From Rhodothermales bacterium (GTDB taxonomy: Bacteria; Bacteroidota; Rhodothermia; Rhodothermales; UBA10348): a DNA stretch of 64,000 bases. Below the pieces are notes generated by a model that did no database searches, had not been told where the DNA came from, and worked only from the letters and a program-made list of their open reading frames with translations. Location: assembly GCA_017643395.1 (NCBI GenBank), contig JAEPNP010000001.1, positions 455,806 to 519,805 on the forward strand. Direction: 5' to 3'. Shown here piece after piece: positions 35,101-46,400 of this stretch; the stretch's first letter is position 1, and every line of letters starts with the position of its first letter. The position numbers were made by a program, and so were the translations under genes.

Positions 35101-36917
35101 GTGGCGCCGACTTCTTCGACATCGACCTGTATGACTCCCGCATGCGTCTGTATGCGGCGGGCGATGGGTCCGTGCAGGTCTGGGAAGGCCTGAGCTGGAG
35201 TCGTGCCGGGGCCAACTCGAACCCGTTCGAGAACAAGAAAGTGACGGCCGTCGCCGTGGACGACGCCAGCGGACTGGTCTTCGCGGCCGCGCCGGGGCTG
35301 GGCATCTACGCCCTGGTAAATGGTTGGTGGAAGCCGATGGGCGCCGGGCTGCCGGTGGGCATCGTCAATACGCTGCACGCGGCTGACGGCCAGGTGTACG
35401 CCGGTACAAACACCGACGGTGTGTATCGTCTGGAGAACGGCATCTGGAATCGGTTCGGATACGGTCTGGACGGCCAGGCCATCGAGACCATTGCCACGGG
35501 TGCCGACGGCACGCTGCTGGCGGGCAGCCGCGAAAACGGAGCCTACTTCTACGACGAGTCCAAGGAGCTGTGGACCAACGCCGTCAACCTGCCGGTGCGC
35601 ACGGTGTCTGCCGTGACCACGGCGCCGACGGGCGAGATCTTCGCCGGCACGCCGGGCTCGGGTGTCTACGCCTTCATCGACAGTGACTGGGACGGCCAGC
35701 TGGACCAGTGGCGCCACGTCGCGGCCCTGGTGGTGAACGCCGTCATCCAGGACATCGTAAAGACGGAGACCGGCGAGCTGTTCGCAGCCACCTACGGCTA
35801 CGGCGTGCTCTACTCGAATGATGGCGGACAGTGCTGGACCCGCATGAACCGCGGGTTCGAGAACCTCTATACCTACGCCATCGAGCGGAATTCTGCAGGC
35901 ACGCTGTTCGTCGGAATCTGGGCCGACGGAAAGGGTGGTGTCTGGCGCTCGGACGACAACGCCCGCAACTGGGAGTTCCTGGATCTGGGTGACCGGCAGG
36001 TGCTCTCGCTGGCCATCGATCCGAACGACGAAGACGTCATGTACGCCGGCGTCAATCTGGAGTGGAGCTCTGTGTATCGCTCCATGGATGGAGGCTATAC
36101 CTGGACGCCGCTGAATTCGTTCGGTGATCCGGCATGGGCCATCCAGGTCGATCCGAATGATTCGAACCACGTGGTGGTCGGCACGGTTGGCCGCGGTGTG
36201 TGGGAGTCCTTTGATCGCGCCGAGAGCTTCTCTCAGATCGGCGGACACGGCAGTGCGCCTTCGGGCGCGTGGGACCTGCACTTCGGTCCCAAGCACGGCC
36301 CGTACGACGGCCAGCTGTTTGCGGCCACGCCCGAGGGCGTGTTCGTCAAGCAAGGCAACAAGTTTGAGCTGTTCGGAGACGGCAGCGAGGACTTTGATGT
36401 GCGCACACTGGCCTTCATGGGCGAGATCATCTTCGCCGGCACCTGGGGACAGGGCGTGCTTGCCTACAACCCGGGCACGGGCACGTGGGAAGACGCCGGC
36501 TTCGGTGCCCTGCCGGTGCTCGCCTTCGCTGTGATGGAGCAGAACCAGACGCTGATCATCGGTACGAGCGGCCAGGGGCTGTTCGTGGGCCACGGACTGG
36601 CGGCCTCCTCGGGTACGACCACCAATACCGAAACCGGCGATGTGGATGTGCCGACCGGATTCGATCTGGACGCTGCCTATCCGAACCCGTTCAACCCGCA
36701 GACCACAGTGCCCTTCAGCCTGTCGGAAGCCGCGCAGGTTCACCTGGCTGTGTACGACCTGCTGGGCCGCGAGGTCGCGGTCCTGGCGGACGGCATGATG
36801 ACCGCCGGTCGCCACGCCGTGACCTTCCACGCGCACGGTATCCCGTCAGGTACCTACCTTGTGAGGATGCGCGCCGGTTCGCAGGTCGAAACTAATACGG
36901 TCACGCTTGTGAAATAA
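32118..36917 (+). CDS. Giant secreted protein 1: duplicated CYxxADN module, SdrD-B-like, DUF11, reporter-type propeller, C-terminal sorting domain
   Basis: 1599 residues. A signal peptide (FLLAAFLLLPVLAPSARA) is followed by two copies of a propeller-like module beginning CYLVADNEGENTD and CYVVADNDHRSGN. Each module is followed by an SdrD-B-like domain (ISGTVFEDKDKDGARGHGD; ISGTVFRDKNENGILDYGEPG). A DUF11 domain occupies ~773-895 (IDLELTKEVNTSSPKLGDSVTF). A second propeller fills ~910-1495, with BNR/YCF48-like repeats such as GVHISNDNGQSWPPY and GVWRSDDNARNWEFL. The C-terminal ~85 residues contain YPNPFNPQTTVPFSL, YDLLGREVAVL, AGRH and SGTYLVRM, ending LVK, the type IX secretion/FlgD-Ig-like sorting domain. 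It is probably a surface-attached or released adhesin-like protein. Binding partner unknown. A strong terminator follows. Confidence 0.9.
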   Translation: MIQRRTAFDGFRAFLLAAFLLLPVLAPSARAAGSSAVCYLVADNEGENTDALSKLIGADEHFIGKTHTTYIEAVAFHPQTGVLYAADSGRLGSLDLSTGLFTGIGHIGSGKGALGTQHFGDVDGLAFDPHSGVLYGSVRRQAEDLLIQIDPATGRAIEDAFGLHKTYIVIEPFETDAYILLDDVDDIAVDPKDGTLFGIVNEDGTMSRLVAIDKNTGALTDLTDLDVENIEGLGFSADGTLLGVRGDGDAKVVVIDQTTGATSVRAHLGVRGNTDYESIACLTDSTNKISGTVFEDKDKDGARGHGDLGFAGATVKLYKDVNNNGKVDQNDKLLDTEVTDHKGEYLFEISARGDFLIVVEKGTLPAHATLTTTDLHTAWFGGFGEHDSDNDFGFTVKHISKDPALCYVVADNDHRSGNSADVLSKLTSHGAEQVIGSTGTFALEAIAYQKKTHTLYAADAGRLGTLDLNTGAFTAIGSFGSGKGSLGTVQFDDVDGLTFDPFSEKLFASVRRNGGPDLLIQVDTATGEAVADAFGQHKDYVEVGTIEVHGVELDDVDDIAISTWDGKMYGILNLSGMKSRLVLIDKWDGAVTDITDLDLENVEGLGFSVDGTFLGVSGDDGREVVVIDPATGETTTRATLGAAGNNDYEAIACLTDAGNEISGTVFRDKNENGILDYGEPGQKDVTVKLYRDKNGNGQVDAHDPFVASRLTAADGTYTFHVSSLGDFVLETDLRTYPNNTELTTDNVETASFTNFGQTDTGNDFGFTDAQPRLIDLELTKEVNTSSPKLGDSVTFVITVVNAGPDKATGVEVRDIIPYGLEFEGAWASQGEYKFLHGLWTVGELKAGESASLEITTAVTISNTIENIAQVSAADQDDVDSTPDNGDPNEDDQDNALVTARATAAFTPSDCTDMGTITALVYDPVGEQLIAGTETGGVHISNDNGQSWPPYLQTDNRLPIRDILVSKTGSYYVATEGAGVFVSDSQGENWNQIGPSGADFFDIDLYDSRMRLYAAGDGSVQVWEGLSWSRAGANSNPFENKKVTAVAVDDASGLVFAAAPGLGIYALVNGWWKPMGAGLPVGIVNTLHAADGQVYAGTNTDGVYRLENGIWNRFGYGLDGQAIETIATGADGTLLAGSRENGAYFYDESKELWTNAVNLPVRTVSAVTTAPTGEIFAGTPGSGVYAFIDSDWDGQLDQWRHVAALVVNAVIQDIVKTETGELFAATYGYGVLYSNDGGQCWTRMNRGFENLYTYAIERNSAGTLFVGIWADGKGGVWRSDDNARNWEFLDLGDRQVLSLAIDPNDEDVMYAGVNLEWSSVYRSMDGGYTWTPLNSFGDPAWAIQVDPNDSNHVVVGTVGRGVWESFDRAESFSQIGGHGSAPSGAWDLHFGPKHGPYDGQLFAATPEGVFVKQGNKFELFGDGSEDFDVRTLAFMGEIIFAGTWGQGVLAYNPGTGTWEDAGFGALPVLAFAVMEQNQTLIIGTSGQGLFVGHGLAASSGTTTNTETGDVDVPTGFDLDAAYPNPFNPQTTVPFSLSEAAQVHLAVYDLLGREVAVLADGMMTAGRHAVTFHAHGIPSGTYLVRMRAGSQVETNTVTLVK
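32222..34080 (+). repeat. Internal duplication of the CYxxADN module (two copies)
   Basis: Copy 1 spans about 32222-32965 and copy 2 about 33327-34080. Matching landmarks in order are CYxVADN, YAAD(S/A)GRLG(S/T)LDL, IG..GSGKG(A/S)LGT, DVDGL.FDP, DLLIQ.D.ATG.A, D(V)DDIA, SRLV.IDK, NVEGLGFS.DGT and the closing DYE(S/A)IACLTD. Homologous single copies occur in giant protein 2 (52698-53460) and giant protein 3 (58945-59715). Confidence 0.88.
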
Positions 36918-36976
36918 CCCCTCGAGCTTCCGCGCGCCCACGGTCCGCTTCCCCTCACGGACCCGGCGCCGGATCC

Positions 36977-37013
36977 GCGGCCACCTGCCTCAGGGCGGGT
37001 GGCCGCTTTTTTT
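36977..37013 (+). terminator. Intrinsic terminator after giant protein 1
   Basis: A 13-bp stem (GCGGCCACCTGCC / GGCGGGTGGCCGC, one G-U pair), TCAG loop and seven T residues, 60 bp beyond the stop codon. Confidence 0.92.
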
Positions 37014-37406
37014 GTTTGGGACGGGCGGGACGAGGTGGCGCTGGCAGGGGACGGCGCCCTTTTGAGCCTGGAAGAACGGTCGATACCCGGGAACGGAAGC
37101 GGGCTGCCATGCCCGCACTCAGCGAGCCGTTCCAAGAAAGTTTTTCCGCCGATGTACGTCCCTGACGGGCCGGAAGAGGAGTCGACACCTCCCGGAGCCT
37201 TCAGTCAACGACTTGTACCCGATCGCCCGAAACAGGCCTCCATGGCCCGATTTGAGCGATCGGGATGTGTGGTTTTGGGTCCTGGCGCCGATCACCGGCC
37301 GACCACGGCACCCTTCTTGGATTCTCGCGGAGCGCGAAGAACTGCGCCCTTACGGAACGCGGCGCTTCCACCTGTACTGCCTTCTCTATATCCCTCTACT
37401 CCTGCC
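37014..37406 (+). other. Leader region of giant protein 2
   Basis: About 390 bp between the terminator and the ATG at 37407. The frame is open from 36999, but this part lacks protein features and begins inside the terminator, so it is not counted as coding. No clear promoter or ribosome site could be assigned. Confidence 0.5.
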
Positions 37407-40400
37407 ATGGAGAACTCCTTGACTTCCCGTCTCGCCCCTCTGGCCCTTGGCCTGGTGGTCAGCCTGCTGCTGACCCTCCCCCAGAACGCAGCCGCAGCAC
37501 CGTCTGCGGAAGTGCCGGGCGCCAGTTCGAATGACCCGATCACGTTTGCGCCGGCTTTTGAGCTGGTGACAGGATTCGGATCCGCTTCCTGCGCTGAATG
37601 TCGCGGTGGCGTCACGAAGCTCACCGTGCGGTACCAGGGTAACCAGACCGCTCGCATTGTCGTGCTCGACGGTGGACACCGGATCTTCGACTCCGTGGTC
37701 AAGCCGGGCAATACGTTCATGGTTCAAGGCCAGGGCACCAGCGACGATGACGATGACGACGGAGGCAGCGGCGACGGCACGTTCCGGGACGACGAGCTGA
37801 AATTCTACATCCAGGACGGCAGGGATTGGGACCTGGATACAACGATCGATGTGACCTGTGCGCAGCCGGTCGGTCCGGGCACGACCTACGGATCGTTCCT
37901 CATCGAACAGGCCGAAAGCCGGGACGAGGACAAGCCGGTGTGCGCGGCGGACGATGATCCGTCCACGGCACCCGATCCAACCAAGTACTGCGTAGAGGAT
38001 CGCATGACGCGGGAATACGGGTTCTGGCTGCCCGGTCTCGACAAGCGTAACAATACCAAGCTGTACAGCATTTCCAATGCCGTATTCGATGAGGCGAACG
38101 ATGGCACCGCTTCGCTGACCGGCACGATTATCAACGAGATTGGGCAGGGCTTCACTCTTGAACTCACCTTCGAAGACAGAACGACCACCCCGCCGGCAGG
38201 CAGTCCGAAGAACGGATACAACTATGCGGTAGACCCGTCCGACTTCGTCTACTATGAGACCATCACCGGCTTCCTGCACGGAATCGACGGTGGCGACTAC
38301 CACGGCTCTCGTGTACGCATTGCCCGTCGAGGCGAGGCCTTCCAGTTCGGCACAGGCGCAAACCTGTTCGACCAATTCAAGCTGGGCGCTTCGGCGTGGT
38401 TTGACTGGTGGGTGGACGAGGAACCGACCACCGACCTCAAGAACGAAGGCCACGGCGACATCAACGTCACCTTCCTGACGGACTGTTTCGCCGACCTGGC
38501 CATCGAAAAGACCGCCGGCTCCGGCCTGGCGACCGTTGGCGAAAACGTTGAGTTCACCATTACGGTGACCAACGAGTCCACCACCACGGCTACCGATATC
38601 ACGGTGTCCGATTACCTGCCGACCAACCTGTCGCACGTATCCGGCGGCACGCTGAATGGCAGCACGGTTACGTGGGACATTGCTTCATTGGCGGGAGGCG
38701 CAAGCATAGACCTGACCTTTACCGGCATGACGACGGCAGAGGGCGAGGCCCGCAACTGCGCCGAGATCACTGCGATGGCGGGTTCGGACCAGGACTCGAC
38801 CCCGGGCAATTTTGATTCGGCTCCTGCCGAGGATGACGAGTCCTGCTTTACGCTGTCTGTCCGGCCGACCGGCGCAATGTGCATGACGACGGATTCTTCG
38901 CAGTGCACGACGGCCGAGATCATCTCCGTCACGGACGAGGGATCGGGAGAAACCCGGTATATGGTCAAGGTGACCAATAACTGCCGGAATGCCGTCTCTT
39001 TCGTGGCGTTTGAGTTGCCCGACGGTGCGACCCTCTCGTCCGACACGTCCGAGTACTCGGACGGCACGTTTGACTACGACATCGAATTCCCGACGAGCAA
39101 CCCGTTCGCCCGCAGCCTGAAGTACGAGACGGACGGAGAGGGCGCCAAGGACGGCGAAATGACCACGTTCGACTTCGTGCTGGACAACGGGCACGTGCTG
39201 GACGAGCCGTTCATGCTCGAGGTCAAGTACGGCAACAACCGGGATCGGCTGCAGCTCAACACCGACTGTACGCCGGAAGTAGATCTGGAAATCAGCAAGA
39301 CGGTCCTTTCCGGCGCGGAGATCTCAACCGGCGGACAGGTGACCTACCAGCTCAAGGTGACCAACAACTCCGGTGCACCTGCAACGGGCGTCACCGTTCA
39401 GGACAGCTTCCCGGCAAGCTTTGAATTCGTAAGCGCCTCGGGTGACGGCAGCTATAACGATGCCTCCGGCCTCTGGACCGTGGGCACTGTTGGCGCCAAC
39501 AGCATGGCGACCATCGATGTCACCTTTACCGCGAACGTCGTCGAGTCAGGCTCTGAACTCGTGGCAAACGGACTGTACGAGCTGAAGAACCACCCCAACG
39601 GAAATGCTCGGGATCCTCTGTACGGCCTGCGGCTGGACCGACTGTTCCACAACCATCGGCCCATCACGTTCGACTTCGAGCACGACGACTCTGATGTATG
39701 GATGCAGGTAGACGGATCCTCCATCATCATTTTCGGCCAGGTGTTTGGCGGCAAGGATGGCGGAAGCGAGTACGTGGTCGGCCAGTCCGGCATTTGGGAC
39801 CTGTACTTCCGCTACGACATGACCATCGCCCCGGTGCCGGGTGACGATGATCTGTATACCACGGTCGAGCAGGGAGAAGGCACCATCGTGCCTCACTTCT
39901 CAACCAGCGACTTCGGGGCCGGGCATGTGTTCAATCTGACCGCTCACAAGTCAGGTGCGTTTGCCCTTCGCATTGGAAATACGGATGACGACTCCGGCCA
40001 CCGCACCCACACCGGAATCAGTGGCTGGGGCTGGCTCAAACACGACGGCCGCGGCTCACTGCAGCATCATAGCGCCAGCGACTGGCTGTTTACGACCGGA
40101 GATTTTCAGCCGGACACCTTTGTGAACTGTGTGGAGATCGCCTCGGCAGACCAGGACGATCCCGACTCCGCCCCGTCCAACGGCTTCAAGGCCGGCGAAG
40201 ACGACAACGCCTGCGCAGAAATCGTCGTGACAGTGCCCCCGCCGGGTCGCATCGCCGGCACGGTGTACGAGGACTCCAACGGCAACAACGGCATTGACGA
40301 TGGAAGCGACGGCGAGCTGGAGGACGTCAAGGTGCTGCTGTACACCGATGAGGACAATGACGGCTTCGGCGATACGCAGATCGCCATGGTCCGCACGGAC

Positions 40401-43400
40401 GCCAACGGGTTCTACGAGTTTACCGACCTGCCGCTCGGCGACTACGTGGTACTCGTAGATGAAAACGAGGACCCTCCAGGGGCACTTGAGTCGATCCTCG
40501 CCAACCCGGCCGACGTTGCGCTGACCGACGACTTGCCGACCGTCATGGTCGACTTTCTGTTTGGTCAGGTTCGCTTGGCCAGCTTCGGCGATACCGTCTA
40601 CCGTGACGACAACGGCAACGGCATGCAGGACGAAGGCGAGCCCGGAATTGCCGGCGTAACCGTCCGGTTGTTCATGAACGATATCAACGGGATGGAGGTC
40701 ACTCCTGCGCAGGTCACCAACAGCGCCGGCCACTACGAATTTACCGGGCTTGACCCGAAGACCTATGTAGCCGAAGTCGTAGCCCCGTCGGGTTACATGA
40801 TCTCCGACAACAACGACGACGGAGAGGCCGACTCGGATGACTTCTTCGATACCGAGACGCTTGTAGCCTCCCAGGACTACAACGACGGCGACTTCGGATT
40901 CAAGCCGACAGGCAAGATCCAGGGGTTTGCCTGGCGCGATACGGATGGCGAAGGCGACTTCGACGAGGCCGGCAATGGCATCGAGAATGTGAGCGTCGCT
41001 CTCCTCGACGAAAACGGCGTTGCCGTCGACTTTGGTGACGGGCCGGTAACGGCGTCGACGGATGAGAACGGCATGTACATGTTCTCCAACCTGCCCCCCG
41101 GCACCTACATGGTGGACGTGACGGCGGGCGAGCCTGCAGGCACCGCGCCGACCACTCCGGAGCCGGCCACCGTCATCCTGCCCCTCAACGGAACAGAGGA
41201 AGCTGACTTCGGCTACGCGCAAACAGGCTCCATCATGGGCGTGGTGCGTGAAGACACCGCGGGAGACGTCAACCTGGATGGCAACGAGCCAGGCATTGCG
41301 GACGTCACCGTGGTCCTCTACAACGACGAGAACAATGACGGCATGGTCGACGGCAGCGATACCATCGCGGCCTCGACCGAAACCGATGGTGACGGCAAGT
41401 ACACCTTCGACAACCTGCCCGCAGGCAACTACCTGGTTGACGTCGACAACTCGGACGCCCAATTGGGTGGCAACTTCCCGGTGGATGAGATGGACTTCCC
41501 CGAGCCACGGGACGTGGATCTCGGCGTGGGAGATGACGAAACCGGCGTTGACTTCCTCTTCGGTTCGGTCAAGATGGCAACGCTTGGCGATCGGGTATGG
41601 CTCGACCTCAACGGAAACGGCGATCAGGATAATGGAGAGCCGGGAGTAGCCGGCGCCAAGGTCTTCCTTGAGGACGGCTCCGGAAACAGCGTTTCCGACG
41701 GCACGAACACCTCGATGATCGAAACGACGGCGGATGGCCTGTACGACTTCGTCGGCTTGATGCCCGGCATGTACCAGGTGCGCATTGAGCCACCGGCCGG
41801 CTTCGCCCTGACCACGCCTCCAGACACCATGGGCCCCTTCGAGCTGACCTCGGGGGACAACCGGGACGACGTGGACTTCGGCCTCATCCCTGCAGAGGGC
41901 AAGATCAAGGTTGTTGTGTTCAACGACGCGGACGCGAGCGGCGACCAGAACGGCGAAGATGGATTCCCGGGAGTCGACGTGCGCATCACCTCGTTTGGCC
42001 CGAACGGCATCGACGAGAACGGCGGGGGAGACGATTACGCGATCACCCTCGAGACCGACGGCAGCGGCATGGCCATGACGGGGCAGGATCTGCTTCCGGG
42101 CAGCTATGACGTGGAGGTGGTTAGCTCCACCCTGCCGCCCGAGGCCGACCTGCCGACGACACCGACCTCGGTCACCCTGACCATAGACGGCACGTCCACC
42201 GAAGAAGTGGAGTTCGGCTACCAGAAGGCCGAGTCCATGATCTCCGGTGTGGTTTTCGATGACGTCAACGACAACGGGTCGGACGACTCTGAGCCCGGAC
42301 TCAACGGAGTCACGGTTACTCTCTATGCAGACACCGACGAAGATGGCGTGGGCGATGTGGTGGTTGACGAGGTCACGACCTACACCGAAGGTTCGACGGA
42401 CGGCTTCTACAAGTTCAACGACTTGCCGGCCGGGACTTACGTCATCGACGTCGACAACAACGACCCCCAGCTGGAAGGCCGTATACCGACCACCATGGAG
42501 CCGATGTCACGCGAAGTGAACGGCATGGACAGCGCGGTCAACGTGGATTTCGGATTTGTCGATCCGGCCAACAAGAATCGCGGCTCCATCGGCGACTTCG
42601 TCTGGCGTGACGACCTCGACAACAATACGCAGGACCCGGGTGAAGTAGGCGTTGCGGGCGTGGAGATCACGCTCTACAACTCCAATGCGGCGGGTGACAA
42701 GCTGAGCGTGGTTGGTACACCAAAAACCACCGACCCACTGGGCAACTATCAGTTCGACGGTCTGCTTCCCGGATTCTACGTAGCAGAGGCAACCAATCTG
42801 CCGACCGGCTACATCGGAACCGCGGGTCTGATGACCGGCGCCATTGAACTCGACCCCGGCGAAGTCTTCAACGGAGCCGACTTCGGCCTCTTGACGACCG
42901 GTATGATCGAAGGTCTGGTCTTCATGGACGGCGACGCGAGCGGCGACTACAACGCCTCCTTCGACATGCTGATCACCGACGAGGTGACGGTTCGCTTGCT
43001 GGACGATGAGGGTGATGAGTATGCCTCCCAAACCATCACTGACGGCAGCTACCAGTTCACCAACGTGCCGCCGGGCAGCTACGAGGTATTAGTCGATACG
43101 GTCATTCCGGACAAGACGACATCGACCGGAAACCCGATCGATGTCACGCTCGGTCTGCACGAGCAGAAATGGGTGGACATCGGATTCGAAGACAGCACCG
43201 GCAAAATCTCTGGCGTGGTCTTCGAGGACACGGACGGAGATGGTTTCCAGGACGCGGGTCTTGAAGACGGAATCCCGAATGTCACCGTGACCCTCTACGA
43301 GGACTTTGACGCAGACGGCGTCGGCGACATGGTGGTCGACACCGTGGAAAACACGGGACCAAACGGCGACTACAGTTTTGAAGGCCTTCCGGAAGGCTTC

Positions 43401-46400
43401 TATATCGTGGATGTGCTGGACTCGAACGTGGATCCGCTGCTCCCCACCTCTGCTGAGCCCAAGCCCGTGGAGCTCGATGGCCCCGGAGACGAGGAGGAGG
43501 CCGACTTTGGCTTCTCCAGCGTAGCCAACAAAATGGCCTCCATCGGCGATCGGGTCTATCGCGACGACAACGGAGATGGCGACCGCGATCCCGGTGAGCC
43601 CGGAATCGACGGCGTCGAGGTGACCATCACGTTCCCCGACAACACGACCGCCACCACCACCACCGCGGATGGTGGGTTCTACGAGTTCACCGGACTCATG
43701 CCCGGCGAGCACTCAGTGGAGGTTACTGCAGGGGCGGGCGGGTTTACGCCAACCCAGGGGAGCGCTGGCTACACGGAGGACCTTGCTGCCGGCGAGGACT
43801 TCGAGGATGCGGACTTCGGGTTCCGTCCCAAGGGCACCATGGAAGGCTTTGTCTTCATGGACCAGAACGGAGACGGCATCTTCAATACCGCCGATGGGGA
43901 TACCCCTATTCCGAACGTTACTGTTGAACTGCTGGACCAGAACGGAAACCCGGTCGAGCATCAAGGCTCGCCGGTGACCGCCGTCACAGCGGACGGTTCA
44001 GTCACCAACCAGCCTGAGGGCGGCTACTGGTTGTTCAACCTGGCGCCGGGTGACTACCTGGTCAATCTCATCGAAAATGATGAGCCGGACGGCAAGGTGC
44101 CTTCAACCGGAGACCCGGTCCCGGCTACCATCCTACTGAACGCAAATACCCCCGGAATCAACATCGGCTACGAACCGGCCGAGGGCACGATCTCGGGCGT
44201 GGTGTTTGAAGACGAGGACGGCAACACCGTACAAAACGACGAGCCGGGCCTTCCGGGCGTCACGGTTACCCTGTATCGCGATGAGGACGGCACGTTGGTG
44301 CCGGTGGAGTCTGTAGAGACCGGCATGGACGGTTCATACGACTTTGGAAATCTGATCCAGGGCGACTATGTCGTGGATGTCGAAGACAGCGAGATTCCCT
44401 CCGGTCTGATTGCCACCACCGCTGAGCCCAAGAGCGCGACCATTTCTGAGCCCAACGGCTCGGACACCGCAGACTTCGGCTATTCCGCCAACGCCAACAA
44501 GATGGCGCGCATTGGCGACACTGTGTTCCGGGACGACGACGGCGACGGCGAACAGGATGCCGGCGAGCCGGGCATCGCAGGCGTGGAGGTCACGCTGTCA
44601 GGCGCAGCAAGCGGCACAACGACTACCGATGCGTTCGGGAAGTATGAATTCGCAGGCCTGATGCCTGGGACTTACACGGTGGAAGTGAATGTCAGTGATC
44701 CCGACGTGAGCGGTTTCACACCACCTGTCACTACGTCCTTCAGCCCCACCATCGCCGCCGGCGTGGACTTCCTGACGGCGGACTTCCCGTTCCGCCCCTC
44801 GGGTTCGATAGCCGGAAACATCTTCAATGACGCAGACGGTGACGGTGTCTGGGAGCCAAATGATGATGACACCGGGCTTCCGGACGGCACCCTGGTCGAG
44901 CTGCTGGCCTCCAATGGAGACTTTGTCACTTCCGTGGTCACCACGGGCGGAGACGGCTCATTCATCTTTGAGAACCTGCCGGCCGGGGACTACATGATCT
45001 CCGTGCCCACGGAGCCCGACGATACGGTCTCCTCTACGGGCAACCCCATTGACGCCTCAGTCACCGAGAACACGGCCACCACGGGAGCAGACGTCGGCTT
45101 CGAGCCAGCCACAAGCTCCATCGCGGGCACGGTTTACGGCGACGAAAATGAAAACCAGACCTTTGACCCGGCCGACGAAGACGATCTCGGAGCCGGCATC
45201 ATGGTCTCGCTCTACGAGGACGCCGACGACTCGGGCACGATCAACACCGGCGACCCGCTCATCGACGATACGGTCACCGATAATGACGGCAACTACCTCT
45301 TCGAGGACCTGCCGCAGGGAGACTATCTCGTGGACGTGGGCAACGTGCCCGGCATGTCGCCCACCACGGACGATCCGCTGGCAGTAACCACCGACGGCAC
45401 CAACCCGGTGACGGACGCGGACTTCGGGTTCGTCAATCCGGACGCCGAGGTTGCCTCGATAGGCGATACGATCTTCCAGGACACGAACGGCATCAACGGT
45501 CAGGAAATGGGCGAGCCGGGCATCGAAGGTGCCAAGGTCGAGCTCTTTGCCTCGGACGGCACGTCCAGCGTCAACGATGCGGACGGCGTGGCGGTCGACC
45601 CGCAGATGACCGACGCAAGCGGTAGCTACCTCTTCACGAACCTGCTGCCTGGCACGTATGTGGTCCGGGTGACCATGCCTCCGGCCGAACATGTGCAGAC
45701 GTTCGATCCCGACGGCGCCACGTTCGACGGTGAAACCACCGTCACCGTCGCCATGGGAGATGTCGAGCTTGACGCCGACTTCGGCTATCAGCCAAAAGCA
45801 GGCAGCATCGCCGGAACCGTCTTCATGGACGACGACGGCGACGGTGTGCAGGACAACGACGAAGACGGGTTCAACGACGCGGGTGTCATCCTGACCGGTG
45901 CCGGTCCCGATGGTCTCTTTGGAACCGAGGACGACCTCACGTTCCCCGAGATCTGGACCGACGCTGACGGCAACTACGAGTTCACCGACCTCGCGCCGGG
46001 CATGTACGTCGTGGACGTGGTGGACCCGGCCAACACTGTGCCGACCACGGAAGACCCGCAGAAGGTCAACGTCGGACCCAATCAGAACGTGTCAGGCATT
46101 GACGCGGGATTCAAGCCGGCAGACAACACCATCGCAGGCACGGTATTCAACGACAAGAACGGCGACGGTGATCAAGACCCGGATGACGACAACTCAACTC
46201 CTGCCGTCGACGAAAGCGAGCCGGGCCTGGAGGACATCACGGTTACCCTGGTGGAAGCCGGTCCTGACGGAGAGTTCGGCACGCCGGATGATCAGGTTGT
46301 GGCCTCTGACACCACGGACGTAAACGGAGACTACTCCTTCGAAAACGTGCCGGCGGGCACCTATCAGATTCGCTCCGAGTCCCCGGACGGTCTGCTCAAT

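Noticed and set aside
31995-36836. A 1613-codon open frame antisense to giant protein 1
   Set aside because: It mirrors the codon bias of the sense gene (few codons whose reverse complement is a stop). The translation has no signal peptide, no domains and a composition rich in His, Arg and Gly, and the sense frame is full of recognisable domains.
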